A DNA stretch of 7,816 nucleotides from Planctomycetia bacterium. GTDB taxonomy: Bacteria; Planctomycetota; Phycisphaerae; Phycisphaerales; SM1A02. The notes beneath the pieces were generated by a model. It saw only the letters and a program-made list of their open reading frames with translations, searched no databases and was not told where the DNA came from. The position numbers were made by a program, and so were the translations under genes. Each line of letters begins with the position of its first letter. Positions within the stretch are counted from its first letter, which is position 1. The stretch is taken from NCBI GenBank assembly GCA_005798965.1, contig SYIB01000283.1, forward strand, positions 1 to 7,816, read 5' to 3'. This document shows positions 1 through 7,718 of this stretch, one piece after another.

Positions 1-1
1 G

Positions 2-3000
2 GACTCCAAGGGCGATCCGCGAGCGATTCGCGATGCCGCTGTCACGCTGATGACGGCCAATCCCAAGGATGTCCGTCCTCGGTTGATGTGGGTCGAGGCA
101 ATCACTCTCATGGGCGACCGCGACGCTGCCATCAAGGCCGTTGACGAATCGCTCGCCCTGTTCCCCGACAACGCGCTGCTCAAGGGTCGCAAGATCGATC
201 TATCGACGACGGATCCCGTCGAGCGCCTGCGCCGGGTTGCTGCGCAGCGCGGCGGCACTGACGCCGAGCGCCTGATGTACGAGGCCTCCACGCTGCTGGC
301 CAGCGAGCCTGCCTTCGAGCGAGCCTTGCTCAGTGATTCGAACCAGGCCGATCGTGAGCGTCTGACGAGCGAACTCGCGTCGATCCGCAAGGCGATCGAC
401 GAGACGGCGCCGAAGGCGCTTGCGGCGAATCCCGGCAACGAGACGCTCCTGATCCTGCTTGCCGAACGCGGTGCGCGTCGGAAGGATCCTGCCCTCATCG
501 AGCAGGCCGTGAAGGCAGCCGCAGCCTCGAGCGATCCGAAGTTGCCCAGCCTCATCAAGGCAGTGGTGGCTTTGCGAGGCGGTGATGCAGTGCAGGCCAT
601 TGAATTCATCCGTGCGGATGCTGAGGGGCCCTCAGCCGACGCGCTGCGCCTGCGGCTGCTCGGCGAGGCGTACCTCGCCGCCGGCGCACCCGACAAGGCC
701 GTCGATGCCTTTGCCCGCGCTTTCGAGCGCCAGCCCACCAACTCCGCCATTGGCAGGCTGTATGCCGATGCACTGATGGCCTTGGGCGATTCCCGCAAGG
801 CACTCACGCTGCTGAGTGAAGCGGCGGCAGCCAATCCCACGGATGCCGAACTCATCAATGCTTGGCTCACCAGCGAAGCCCGCCTGGGTGATCGGGGCCG
901 CGCGCTGATTGAGCGCCGTCGCCGCCTGCGGCAGGCGCCTGCCGACCTGTCCAACATGCTTGGGCTTGCCACCTTGTTGCTCGAGCTCTCTCCTGATCAA
1001 ACCACGATCCTCGACGATCAGCTCCGTCCGCGCTTCCCCATGGGCCAGTGGGAGTCGATGCAAATCGCCAATCGGGAGGATGCGATCAGGCGTGCACGCG
1101 AAGCCAATGTTTCCGAGGCCAAGGTTCTGCTTGAAGCAATCCGCAAGGCCGATCCCAACAATCTTGATGCCTTGAGCGTGGAGATCCAAGGGCTCACCGC
1201 GCTGGGCGATGTTGCCGGTGCCGAAGCAGCCCTGCGAGCCGCCGAATCGACCGTCACGCGCAGCCGTCCGCTGCTTTTCCTGATGCAGGCGGATTTCTTC
1301 TACCGGACGAGCAAGCCCGAGCAGGCCGAGAAGGCGATGGCGCGTGCGCTGGAGGTGGCTCCCGGCGACGCAGCCACCATTCGGGCGGTGGCTCGCCTGC
1401 GTGCGAGTCGTGGCGAAATCGAGGCTGCCCTCAAGGCCGTCGCTCCATTGCTTGCGAACCAGCCTTCGAGCGACGACCTTCGTGAGGCAGTGCGCTGGAA
1501 CCTGGCGATTCGCAAGTCTGACGTTGCCAAGGCGCTGTTGGCTCGGGTGCAGGATAGTGATGACCGGCGCGAACAGTTCGCGACGCGGCTGGTGCAAGGC
1601 ATGGCTGCGCTGCAGGATGTCATCGCCAAGCAGGAACAGGGTGACCGCGTCGGCATGGATGCCAGTTTCGTCGAGGTCCGCACGCGGCTCGACGAGGCGG
1701 CCAAGCTTGAGCCGCGCTCTCCAGTCCCCCACGTGTCGCTGGGTGAGATTTCGATGCAGATGTTCCGTCGCACCGGTGACAAGGCGTACCTCGAGACCTG
1801 CCTCAAGGCAGTCGACAGGGCGCAGCAGCTCGATCAGCTCAGCGTGACGATCGCACGGCTGCGCTGGACGGTTCTTGAATTGAAGGGTGACAAGGTTGGC
1901 GCTGTACGTGAAGCCAAGCGCATCCTCGTCGCTCTGCCCAAGGACGCCAGCGTCCGCATGGATTTGGTCAACCTTCTGCTCCGAACCGGCGATCTGGCTG
2001 GTGCCCGTGCCGTGCTCGAGGAAGCCGTGCAGCAGTCCGCGCTCAATGCCGTGTGGTTGCGACGACTTGCCGAGATCCAGGCCGAGGCGCGCCAGTGGAC
2101 TGATGCAGGCCAGAGCTACGAACGCGCGTTCGGCTCTGATCGTTCGATCGGTTCGCTTGAACTTGCTGCGCGCATGTACCTCTCCAAGGATCCGCCGGAC
2201 TTGCGGAGCCTGAGTTCCCTCATCCGCGCCTATCCCGAACAGGTGCGCAACTCGATGTTCCTGCAGAGTGCGCGCTCCGCAGGCGAGTGCCTGAGTGGTG
2301 CGCGAGATGCCGGCCTCGTCAACCTTCGCAGCATCTACCAGGCCAATCTTGCGGCCGGTGCCGCCCGGCAGCCGTCGCAAGGTTGGTTCGACATCCTGCT
2401 CCAGGTCTTCAAGCTGAAGGATTCCAAGTCCGAGCTCGAGGCGTACGACGCCTTCGTGCGGCAGGTGGCTGACATGAAGGACCCCGAGACGCTGCGTCAG
2501 CTCGCTTCGGCCTGGATGCTTCCTCGCAACGCGCCGGACGATGTGCTCGCCAAGGCCAAGGAGTATGCGCAGTTGGCGCTCGGCGCGGCCGGTACCGATC
2601 CGATTGCCGTGGCGATGGGCCGCATGAGCCTGGGCAATGTGCTCTATCGCATGAGCGACTGTGTTGGTGCGTCCAAGGAGTTCGAGTCCGTGCTGCAGGC
2701 CTTCCCCAGCCAGTTTGACGCGCTCAACAACGCTGCGTACGTCGAGGCCACCTGTGGCGATCCTCAGAAAGCGCTTGGTTACGCGCGCCGGGCTGCAGCG
2801 ATTGCTCCGTCGAACGTCGATGGCATCGACACTCTTGGCCTGGCCCAGCTCAAGGCCGGTGATCCGGCCGCGGCCGAAGCCACGCTCCTGCTTGGGCTTG
2901 AGATGCGCCAGTCGCCGACCATGCTGCTTCACCTCGCGATGGCTCAGGATGCACAGGGCCGCAAGGACGCTGCCAGGGCATCGCTGGCCAATGCCATGGT

Positions 3001-3073
3001 GCTGGCGAAGGACGATCCCATGCCTGAATCCGAGGCCGCCATCGCAGCCCGGCTCGAGGCCACCCTGAAGTGA
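2..3073 (+). CDS. Large tetratricopeptide-repeat (TPR) protein, 5' end missing
   Basis: The frame is open to the left edge (first codons read D-S-K-G-D-P), so the ATG at base 50 is probably internal and the true start lies upstream. About 1,023 residues are visible. Almost the whole length is alpha-helical, Ala/Leu-rich and built of TPR-like helix pairs. Clear units lie at about 635-860 (motifs such as LGEAYLAAGAPDKAVDAF followed by a P-T-N turn), 1290-1360, 1940-2030 and 2640-3000, where G-D-P/A-x-x-A-E turns recur. A stretch near 1020-1080 looks like a non-repeat linker. No catalytic motif or membrane segment is visible; any signal peptide would be upstream. TPR arrays bind other proteins, and long ones accompany exopolysaccharide or exosortase loci (PrsT-type). 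The neighbouring Wzz gene, 16 bases downstream, supports an envelope polysaccharide role, but that is inference. A general TPR scaffold is the alternative. Confidence 0.85.
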   Translation, partial: DSKGDPRAIRDAAVTLMTANPKDVRPRLMWVEAITLMGDRDAAIKAVDESLALFPDNALLKGRKIDLSTTDPVERLRRVAAQRGGTDAERLMYEASTLLASEPAFERALLSDSNQADRERLTSELASIRKAIDETAPKALAANPGNETLLILLAERGARRKDPALIEQAVKAAAASSDPKLPSLIKAVVALRGGDAVQAIEFIRADAEGPSADALRLRLLGEAYLAAGAPDKAVDAFARAFERQPTNSAIGRLYADALMALGDSRKALTLLSEAAAANPTDAELINAWLTSEARLGDRGRALIERRRRLRQAPADLSNMLGLATLLLELSPDQTTILDDQLRPRFPMGQWESMQIANREDAIRRAREANVSEAKVLLEAIRKADPNNLDALSVEIQGLTALGDVAGAEAALRAAESTVTRSRPLLFLMQADFFYRTSKPEQAEKAMARALEVAPGDAATIRAVARLRASRGEIEAALKAVAPLLANQPSSDDLREAVRWNLAIRKSDVAKALLARVQDSDDRREQFATRLVQGMAALQDVIAKQEQGDRVGMDASFVEVRTRLDEAAKLEPRSPVPHVSLGEISMQMFRRTGDKAYLETCLKAVDRAQQLDQLSVTIARLRWTVLELKGDKVGAVREAKRILVALPKDASVRMDLVNLLLRTGDLAGARAVLEEAVQQSALNAVWLRRLAEIQAEARQWTDAGQSYERAFGSDRSIGSLELAARMYLSKDPPDLRSLSSLIRAYPEQVRNSMFLQSARSAGECLSGARDAGLVNLRSIYQANLAAGAARQPSQGWFDILLQVFKLKDSKSELEAYDAFVRQVADMKDPETLRQLASAWMLPRNAPDDVLAKAKEYAQLALGAAGTDPIAVAMGRMSLGNVLYRMSDCVGASKEFESVLQAFPSQFDALNNAAYVEATCGDPQKALGYARRAAAIAPSNVDGIDTLGLAQLKAGDPAAAEATLLLGLEMRQSPTMLLHLAMAQDAQGRKDAARASLANAMVLAKDDPMPESEAAIAARLEATLK

Positions 3074-3076
3074 ACC

Positions 3077-3082
3077 GAGGAG
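3077..3082 (+). promoter_or_regulatory. Shine-Dalgarno site for the Wzz/BY-kinase gene
   Basis: GAGGAG lies seven bases before the ATG at 3090, inside the 16-base gap after the TPR gene's stop. It is the strongest ribosome binding site in the window and fixes the start of the downstream gene. Confidence 0.75.
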
Positions 3083-3089
3083 CACGACC

Positions 3090-5297
3090 ATGACCCGAGC
3101 CCTAGCCCGTCCCGCATCCGATGTGCGCCGCCCGTCATCGCGCCCATCCGTGAGCATCGATCCAGTGCGCGTGTTGCGCGAGCACTGGAAGGCCATCGCT
3201 GCTGGTGGTGCGGTCGGTGCAGTGCTCGGCACGATCCTCAATTACGGCATGGGTGCCGTGTACCCGCTCTACACCGGTGAGGCGGTCTTCGAGATCCGTA
3301 ACCGCATCCTCGAAGGGACCGATGCCGTCGGACAGGACTACACCCAGGAGGAGCAGGTCGTCCGCATCGCGAACACCGAAATCGGCTTCATGCTGTCCGA
3401 ACGTGTGCTCGAAAGCGTGATCGCGACGCCTGCGTTCCAGCAGACGTCCTACGGGCAGCTCTTCCTCGAGAATGGCGTCCCGAACTACACCGATGCGATC
3501 CGTGAACTCAAGGAGGACCTCTCCGCTTCGTTCGCCCGCAGCAGTCAGCTCTTTGTGCTGCGCTTCATGTGGACGGAGAAGGAGGACATCGCGCCGGTGC
3601 TCAATACGGTCGGCGATGCCTACATGACGCTGCGTGTGGCGGATGAGAACAAGCGCATCACTTCGGGGAACGACTCGATGCGCACCCGGTCGAAGGTCAT
3701 TGAGACGGAGCTCAACACGATCGACGAGCAGATCAGGTCCGAGCTGCGAAAGGCCGGCATCCAGTCGTACGACGAGGATCCGCAGAAGGGTCAGCGTGCC
3801 CTCGAGGCGCTGCTGCTCCGTCGCGCGGAGGTGATCCAGCAGATCCAGCTGACGCAGTCGCGGCTCGAAGCGGCCCGCGCCCGAAAGGGCGGCACCGGGA
3901 TGGGGACGGAGGAAGAGGTGCGCGAAGCGCGCCGTGATGCGGCTGTGCAGGCTCTCTTGGTCGATCGTGACCGGACACAGGCCACGTATGACGCGATCCG
4001 GGCCCGTTTCCGCGAGGGTACCCCCCAGGAAAAGGAAGCCAAGGAGTCGCTCGACAAGGTCGAGCAACAGCTCAAGGGTCGCATCGCCGAGCAGGTCCAG
4101 CAGAACCGCTTTGCAGACGAGAAGCGATTCGATGACGAACTCTCTGCGGTCAAGATGACGCTGACCGGGCTCGATCGCGAGATCAACGAGACGGAGAGGG
4201 TGCTGGTCGACCGAGCTTTGGTGGTTGCGGGCATCGAGCGCCTCAAGCGCGAGAAGGAAGGCAAGCAGGAGGAGCGGCAGGAGCTCGAGGAACGGATCGC
4301 CACGAACCAGCTTCGCGCTGACCGTGCCGATGCTCAGCAGATCCTCATGCGACCGGCCGTCGAGCCGCGCGAACCCACATTCCCCAAGCTCAAGATCACG
4401 CTGCCCGGCGGCGCCGCCCTCGGCGTGCTGGCCGTGGTTGGTGTGCTGGTCTTGCGCGAGATCACTGAGCAGCGGGTGCGCTACCCGGCCGATATCGTCG
4501 GTGCGGGCAAGATTCTGGGCGTGATCCCGCAGCGTCAGGATGAAGTCGGCGGTCCGACACAGCCTGAGTGGGCGCTCTGGAACCACCCCAATGCATCCTT
4601 CAGCGAGGTCATGCGGCAGTTCAGCATGGAGATCTCGCGCGCATGGGGTACCCCCGGCGGCGGTCCACCTGCGAAGGGTGTGATGTTCGTGTCGTCAGGA
4701 CCTTCGGCTGGGACGACTGCCATGGTCACGAACTTCGCGGCCGCTGCAGCCCATGCCGCACGGAGGGTGCTGATCATCGACTGCAACTTCCGGCGTCCAC
4801 GCATGCACGAGCTCGTCGGCTTGCCTGCCGAGACTCCTGGCTTGGGCGAACTGCTGCAGGGCCGCATCACGCTCGAGCAGGCGATCCGGCCTGCGGTGCC
4901 CGGCATCGATGTGGTCTGCGCCGGGGGGCCGGCGTCACGGCTGCCTGAGCTGCTGTGCACGCTCCACACCGTCGAGGTGATCGAGAAGCTCAAGACGAAC
5001 TACGACGTGGTCGTGATGGACGCACCACCGTTGGTCGTGGCGGGCGAGTCGCTGCTCCTGGCCGATCGCGTCGGTGATCGCGTCGTGCTGGTCGTGAATG
5101 CGCTCACCCAGGAAAAAGGTCTCGTCTTCCGCTACGCGAACAAGTTGCGTGAAGCGGGCGCCGATGTCATCGGCCTCGTCCTCAATCGACCCGTCGAGGT
5201 GCAGGGCGGCCACATGCAGCGCAATCTGCGCACCATCGCAGCCTACGGGTCCGGTTCTCCGGCGATCCAGGCGGCACCCAACGAGGCCACGGGTTGA
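3090..5297 (+). CDS. Wzz-type polysaccharide chain-length regulator fused to a BY-kinase-like ATPase domain (degenerate P-loop)
   Basis: At 735 residues this is the usual length of Wzc/EpsB-like inner-membrane co-polymerases that control length and export of capsule or exopolysaccharide. Order: short basic N-terminus; first membrane segment about 35-57; a long, charged periplasmic region predicted coiled-coil (about 190-420); the Wzz signature P426-x-x-P-x-x-P432; second membrane segment about 436-456; cytoplasmic ATPase domain from about 500. The domain has E506-x-x-R509, Walker A' with D564 (VLIIDCNFRRP) and Walker B with D644 (YDVVVMDAPP). The P-loop reads SSGPSAGTTA (535-544), so the lysine expected at 542 is threonine. 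The tail has one tyrosine (Y719) instead of the usual cluster. The family assignment is secure. Kinase activity is doubtful, and a structural pseudokinase is the alternative. The gene sits between the TPR gene and a WecA-like gene, as expected for a polysaccharide locus. Confidence 0.9.
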   Translation: MTRALARPASDVRRPSSRPSVSIDPVRVLREHWKAIAAGGAVGAVLGTILNYGMGAVYPLYTGEAVFEIRNRILEGTDAVGQDYTQEEQVVRIANTEIGFMLSERVLESVIATPAFQQTSYGQLFLENGVPNYTDAIRELKEDLSASFARSSQLFVLRFMWTEKEDIAPVLNTVGDAYMTLRVADENKRITSGNDSMRTRSKVIETELNTIDEQIRSELRKAGIQSYDEDPQKGQRALEALLLRRAEVIQQIQLTQSRLEAARARKGGTGMGTEEEVREARRDAAVQALLVDRDRTQATYDAIRARFREGTPQEKEAKESLDKVEQQLKGRIAEQVQQNRFADEKRFDDELSAVKMTLTGLDREINETERVLVDRALVVAGIERLKREKEGKQEERQELEERIATNQLRADRADAQQILMRPAVEPREPTFPKLKITLPGGAALGVLAVVGVLVLREITEQRVRYPADIVGAGKILGVIPQRQDEVGGPTQPEWALWNHPNASFSEVMRQFSMEISRAWGTPGGGPPAKGVMFVSSGPSAGTTAMVTNFAAAAAHAARRVLIIDCNFRRPRMHELVGLPAETPGLGELLQGRITLEQAIRPAVPGIDVVCAGGPASRLPELLCTLHTVEVIEKLKTNYDVVVMDAPPLVVAGESLLLADRVGDRVVLVVNALTQEKGLVFRYANKLREAGADVIGLVLNRPVEVQGGHMQRNLRTIAAYGSGSPAIQAAPNEATG
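5283..5286 (+). promoter_or_regulatory. Shine-Dalgarno supporting a TTG start
   Basis: GAGG lies seven bases upstream of the TTG at 5294, within the last codons of the preceding gene. The next in-frame ATG, at 5321, has only a weak purine stretch at a poor distance. This favours the TTG and a TTGA stop/start overlap with translational coupling. Confidence 0.5.
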
Positions 5298-6625
5298 TCG
5301 CGCAGGACCTGGATCCCGCAATGCTCACGACGGCCGCACCAGCGGCCGATGAGGGCATCCTCGTTGGAGCGATCTCGGTCCTCAACGAGGCAGCGCCAGT
5401 GTTCCTGGTGGCGTTCCTCGTGACGCTCGTCGCCACGCCGGTCGTTCGGCTGATGGCGGTGCAAGCAGGCATCATCGACAAGCCTGACCAGCAGCGGAAA
5501 CTGCACAAGTACCCTGTGGCCTATCTGGGCGGCTTGGCTGTGTTCCTGGGGGTCGTGACTGCACTCGGCGTGTCGTACGCCTTCGTCGGCATGGGCGAGC
5601 GCGACTTCATGCCGGTGCCGTGGGAGATCCTCGCAGGCATGACCGCCATCGCGTTCGTTGGGTTCCTCGATGACCTCGATTCGATGCACCCTTGGGGCAA
5701 GATCGCCGGCCAGCTCGTTGCTGCGGCGCTCCTCTGCTACTCACCTGACAATGCCTTCGGCACGCCGATCGCTCGTGGCTTGCTTTATCCAATCATTCAT
5801 GGTGGCGTGGGCGAGTGGCTCGCCGGATCGACCGCCGGCATCGTGACCGAGGACGCCGTCTATTACTGGGTCGGCATCGTCCTTGTGGCGGGCATGATTC
5901 TGGGTGCCTGCAATGCCGCGAATCTGATTGATGGTCTTGATGGCTTGTTGACCGGCACGAGCTCGATCATGGCGGTCGGTTTCCTGGCGGTTGGCCTCTT
6001 GCTTGCGGCAACGCTCCCGGTCGGCGTCGAGCAAGGACAGTTCGTTGCCGCGCGGGTCGTCCTTGCACTCGCCCTGCTCGGTGCCCTCGTGGGTTTCCTG
6101 CCATGGAACTTCAATCCGGCGGTCATCTTTTTGGGTGACTGCGGCAGCCTGCTCATCGGTTACTTGCTTGCGGTCTGCATCATGATGCAGGCGCAGGAAG
6201 ACAGCATCAGCCTCTTCTTCGCCGGTCTGATCATCTTTGCGCTGCCGATCATGGACACGCTGCTGGCCATCATTCGCCGGAAGTTGGCGGGTCTTCCCAT
6301 GTCGGCCGCGGATGCCAACCACATCCATCACCAAGCCAAGCGCCTGACCGGCTCCGTGCGCAAGGCGGTCATCCTGCTGTACGGCGTCACTGCAGCGTTC
6401 ACGCTCCTTGGGGTCGGCCTCGCTGCACTCCAACTCTTCGAGCGCCCGCGGGTCCTGGTGGTCTACAGCATCGCCTTCGTCCTCTTTGCGGGGCTGATCT
6501 GCGTGGCGCTCAAGTCGGCCCTGCTCGAGCGCTGGCAGGTGGCGCCTCGCGCGGACGCCGCGGCTGAGGCGGTGCCGGGTGAAGCCACCGAGATCGCCAA
6601 GCCCGTCGATCCGGCCAAGGCATGA
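5294..6625 (+). CDS. WecA/TagO-like polyprenyl-phosphate N-acetylhexosamine-1-phosphate transferase (glycosyltransferase family 4)
   Basis: This polytopic membrane enzyme of 443 residues transfers a sugar-1-phosphate from a UDP-sugar to undecaprenyl phosphate, the first membrane step of many polysaccharides. Family motifs appear in order: D62-K-P with R68-K-L-H71 and PVAYLGG; the Mg-binding D126-D127 in GFLDDLDS; N207-x-x-N210-L-I-D213-G-L-D216-G-L; FLGDCGS (279-285); D321 and R328-R329; D340 and the H343-I-H-H346 motif. HIHH marks the WecA/TagO branch rather than MraY. About ten to eleven hydrophobic segments are visible, ending in an Ala/Glu/Pro-rich cytoplasmic tail (411-443). The loop at about 150-190 seems longer than usual. 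The start is TTG, overlapping the previous stop; ATG 5321 is the alternative and would shorten the protein by nine residues. Its place directly after the Wzz gene suggests it primes that polysaccharide. The donor sugar cannot be read from sequence. Confidence 0.92.
   Translation: MIAQDLDPAMLTTAAPAADEGILVGAISVLNEAAPVFLVAFLVTLVATPVVRLMAVQAGIIDKPDQQRKLHKYPVAYLGGLAVFLGVVTALGVSYAFVGMGERDFMPVPWEILAGMTAIAFVGFLDDLDSMHPWGKIAGQLVAAALLCYSPDNAFGTPIARGLLYPIIHGGVGEWLAGSTAGIVTEDAVYYWVGIVLVAGMILGACNAANLIDGLDGLLTGTSSIMAVGFLAVGLLLAATLPVGVEQGQFVAARVVLALALLGALVGFLPWNFNPAVIFLGDCGSLLIGYLLAVCIMMQAQEDSISLFFAGLIIFALPIMDTLLAIIRRKLAGLPMSAADANHIHHQAKRLTGSVRKAVILLYGVTAAFTLLGVGLAALQLFERPRVLVVYSIAFVLFAGLICVALKSALLERWQVAPRADAAAEAVPGEATEIAKPVDPAKA
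6622..6625 (+). promoter_or_regulatory. ATGA stop/start overlap coupling the transferase and rsmH
   Basis: The ATG of rsmH and the TGA of the preceding gene share two bases. The only nearby purine run (AAGG, 6617-6620) is too close to the ATG to act as a good Shine-Dalgarno, so rsmH initiation probably depends on ribosomes finishing the upstream gene. Confidence 0.6.
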
Positions 6626-7611
6626 CGTCGAACCCGGGTTTGCGTGGCGACCGCGCCGCTACCCACCCTTCCGTGGTCCCAGATCCGCACGGCCATCGCC
6701 CGGTGCTGCTGCGTGAGATCGTCGAACTGCTTGCCCCCACGTCCGGCGAGAGCGTGATCGACCTCACCGCTGGCCGAGGTGGCCACGCGGTGGCGCTCGG
6801 TGCGTCGGTGGGGGCCGCGGGTCTGCTGACGCTTTTCGACAGCGACCCCACGAACCTCGAATATGCGGGCGTGCGAGCGTCGGTCATGCCTGCCGCGCCG
6901 CGCATCCAATCGGTCCATGCCAACTTTCGTTCGGTGGGACTCATGATCCCGTCGGGCACGCCACCAGCGAACGCGGTCCTGGCTGACCTCGGCTTCGCCT
7001 CGACCCAGGTCGACGATCCTGCACGCGGGCTGGCCTTCTCCCACGATGGACCTCTCGACATGCGCCTGGACCCCACGCGTGGAGAGACTGCGGCCCAGCT
7101 CGTGGCCCGCTTGGACGAGCGCGAACTGGCGGACATCATCTTCCACTACGGCGAGGATCCGTTCGCGCGACGCATCGCCAGGAACATTGCACAGACTCGC
7201 GCCCGCGTGCCGATATCCACCACGGGTCAGCTTGCAAGCCTGGTACGGGAGTCCTACGGCGCCCGGGCCGCGGTGAGCCGGTTGCATCCAGCCACACGGA
7301 CCTTCATGGCGCTCCGGATCGCCGTCAATGACGAGCTCGGAGCACTCGAAGGACTCGTGGCGGCCGTGCGCGATGCCGCGCTCGCTGCCGCCTCGGGCTC
7401 ACCCTCGTGGCTTGCGGCGGGCGCTCGGGTGGCCATCATGTCCTTCCACAGCCTGGAGGACCGGATCGTCAAGCGAGCCTTCGCCCAGATGGTCGAAGCG
7501 GGTTGGGCAGAGTCCCTCACCCGCAAGCCCGTGGAGGCATCGCCCGCCGAGGTGGGCGAGAATCCCCGGGCCCGGTCGGCGAAGTTGCGGGCCATCAGGC
7601 TGGCCCGTTGA
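6622..7611 (+). CDS. rsmH: 16S rRNA (cytosine1402-N4)-methyltransferase RsmH
   Basis: RsmH (formerly MraW) uses S-adenosylmethionine to methylate N4 of C1402 in the ribosomal P site, tuning decoding fidelity. The 329-residue length is typical. Signatures: HRPVLLREIVELL (25-37); SAM motif I D47-L-T-A-G-R-G-G-H55; a D-S-D following motif I (73-75); ADLGFASTQVDDPARG (121-136), a variant of the usual D-L-G-x-S-S-x-Q; DGPLDMRLD (142-150); YGEDPFARRIA (176-186); HPATRTFMALRIAVNDEL (222-239); MSFHSLEDRIVK (273-284); and NPRARSAKLR (314-323) near the C-terminus. All landmarks are present, so the enzyme should be active. The first 24 residues are a poorly conserved extension before the core, but the start is set by the ATGA overlap. 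The gene usually sits in the dcw cluster after mraZ; here it follows polysaccharide genes instead. It is followed by a membrane protein, where ftsL often lies in other bacteria. Confidence 0.97.
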   Translation: MTSNPGLRGDRAATHPSVVPDPHGHRPVLLREIVELLAPTSGESVIDLTAGRGGHAVALGASVGAAGLLTLFDSDPTNLEYAGVRASVMPAAPRIQSVHANFRSVGLMIPSGTPPANAVLADLGFASTQVDDPARGLAFSHDGPLDMRLDPTRGETAAQLVARLDERELADIIFHYGEDPFARRIARNIAQTRARVPISTTGQLASLVRESYGARAAVSRLHPATRTFMALRIAVNDELGALEGLVAAVRDAALAAASGSPSWLAAGARVAIMSFHSLEDRIVKRAFAQMVEAGWAESLTRKPVEASPAEVGENPRARSAKLRAIRLAR

Positions 7612-7718
7612 CCGAGCCGAAGGGTGGTTGAGTCAGGACATCGTTGGAGAATCGGGCCGATGCAAGGATGCAGAGGCCGTGTGGCTGGGTCGAAAGCCCT
7701 CAGGGCATGGATGCTGCG
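7612..7718 (+). other. Short intergenic region after rsmH
   Basis: The gap holds no intrinsic terminator (no stem with a T-run). A TTGACC at 7608-7613 resembles a -35 box but has no matching -10. A short direct repeat, GATGCA, occurs at 7659 and 7667, and the 11-base palindrome GCCCTCAGGGC lies at 7696-7706. A candidate 20-codon frame (7660-7722) occupies its second half. Transcription probably reads through from rsmH. Confidence 0.5.

Noticed and set aside
632..3241. An 869-codon open frame on the minus strand, antisense to the TPR gene
   Set aside because: Its codons align in register with the sense codons, so it stays open simply because the gene avoids Leu TTA, Leu CTA and Ser TCA. It ends exactly where the sense gene uses a Ser TCA codon (632-634). 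The translated protein has no family-like pattern.
3135..4586. A 483-codon minus-strand frame antisense to the Wzz/BY-kinase gene
   Set aside because: It has the same in-register antisense relation and codon-bias explanation; the sense gene has clear family motifs.
5294..6625. Calling the membrane transferase MraY because it adjoins rsmH
   Set aside because: The H-I-H-H motif with D340 and the R-R pair places it with WecA/TagO-type enzymes, and the upstream neighbour is a polysaccharide chain-length gene.
5741..7287. Minus-strand frames of 230 and 274 codons antisense to the transferase gene and to rsmH
   Set aside because: Both are in register with sense codons of confidently identified genes, and the protein composition is low-complexity and charged.
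7608..7636. TTGACC at the end of rsmH as a -35 promoter box
   Set aside because: No -10-like hexamer lies 16-18 bases downstream (the sequence there is AGTCAG), and the TTGA is simply the rsmH stop context.
7696..7706. Palindrome GCCCTCAGGGC as a terminator hairpin
   Set aside because: The stem would be five pairs with a one-base loop, which cannot fold, and no T-run follows. It could be a chance palindrome or a protein site, but nothing supports the latter.
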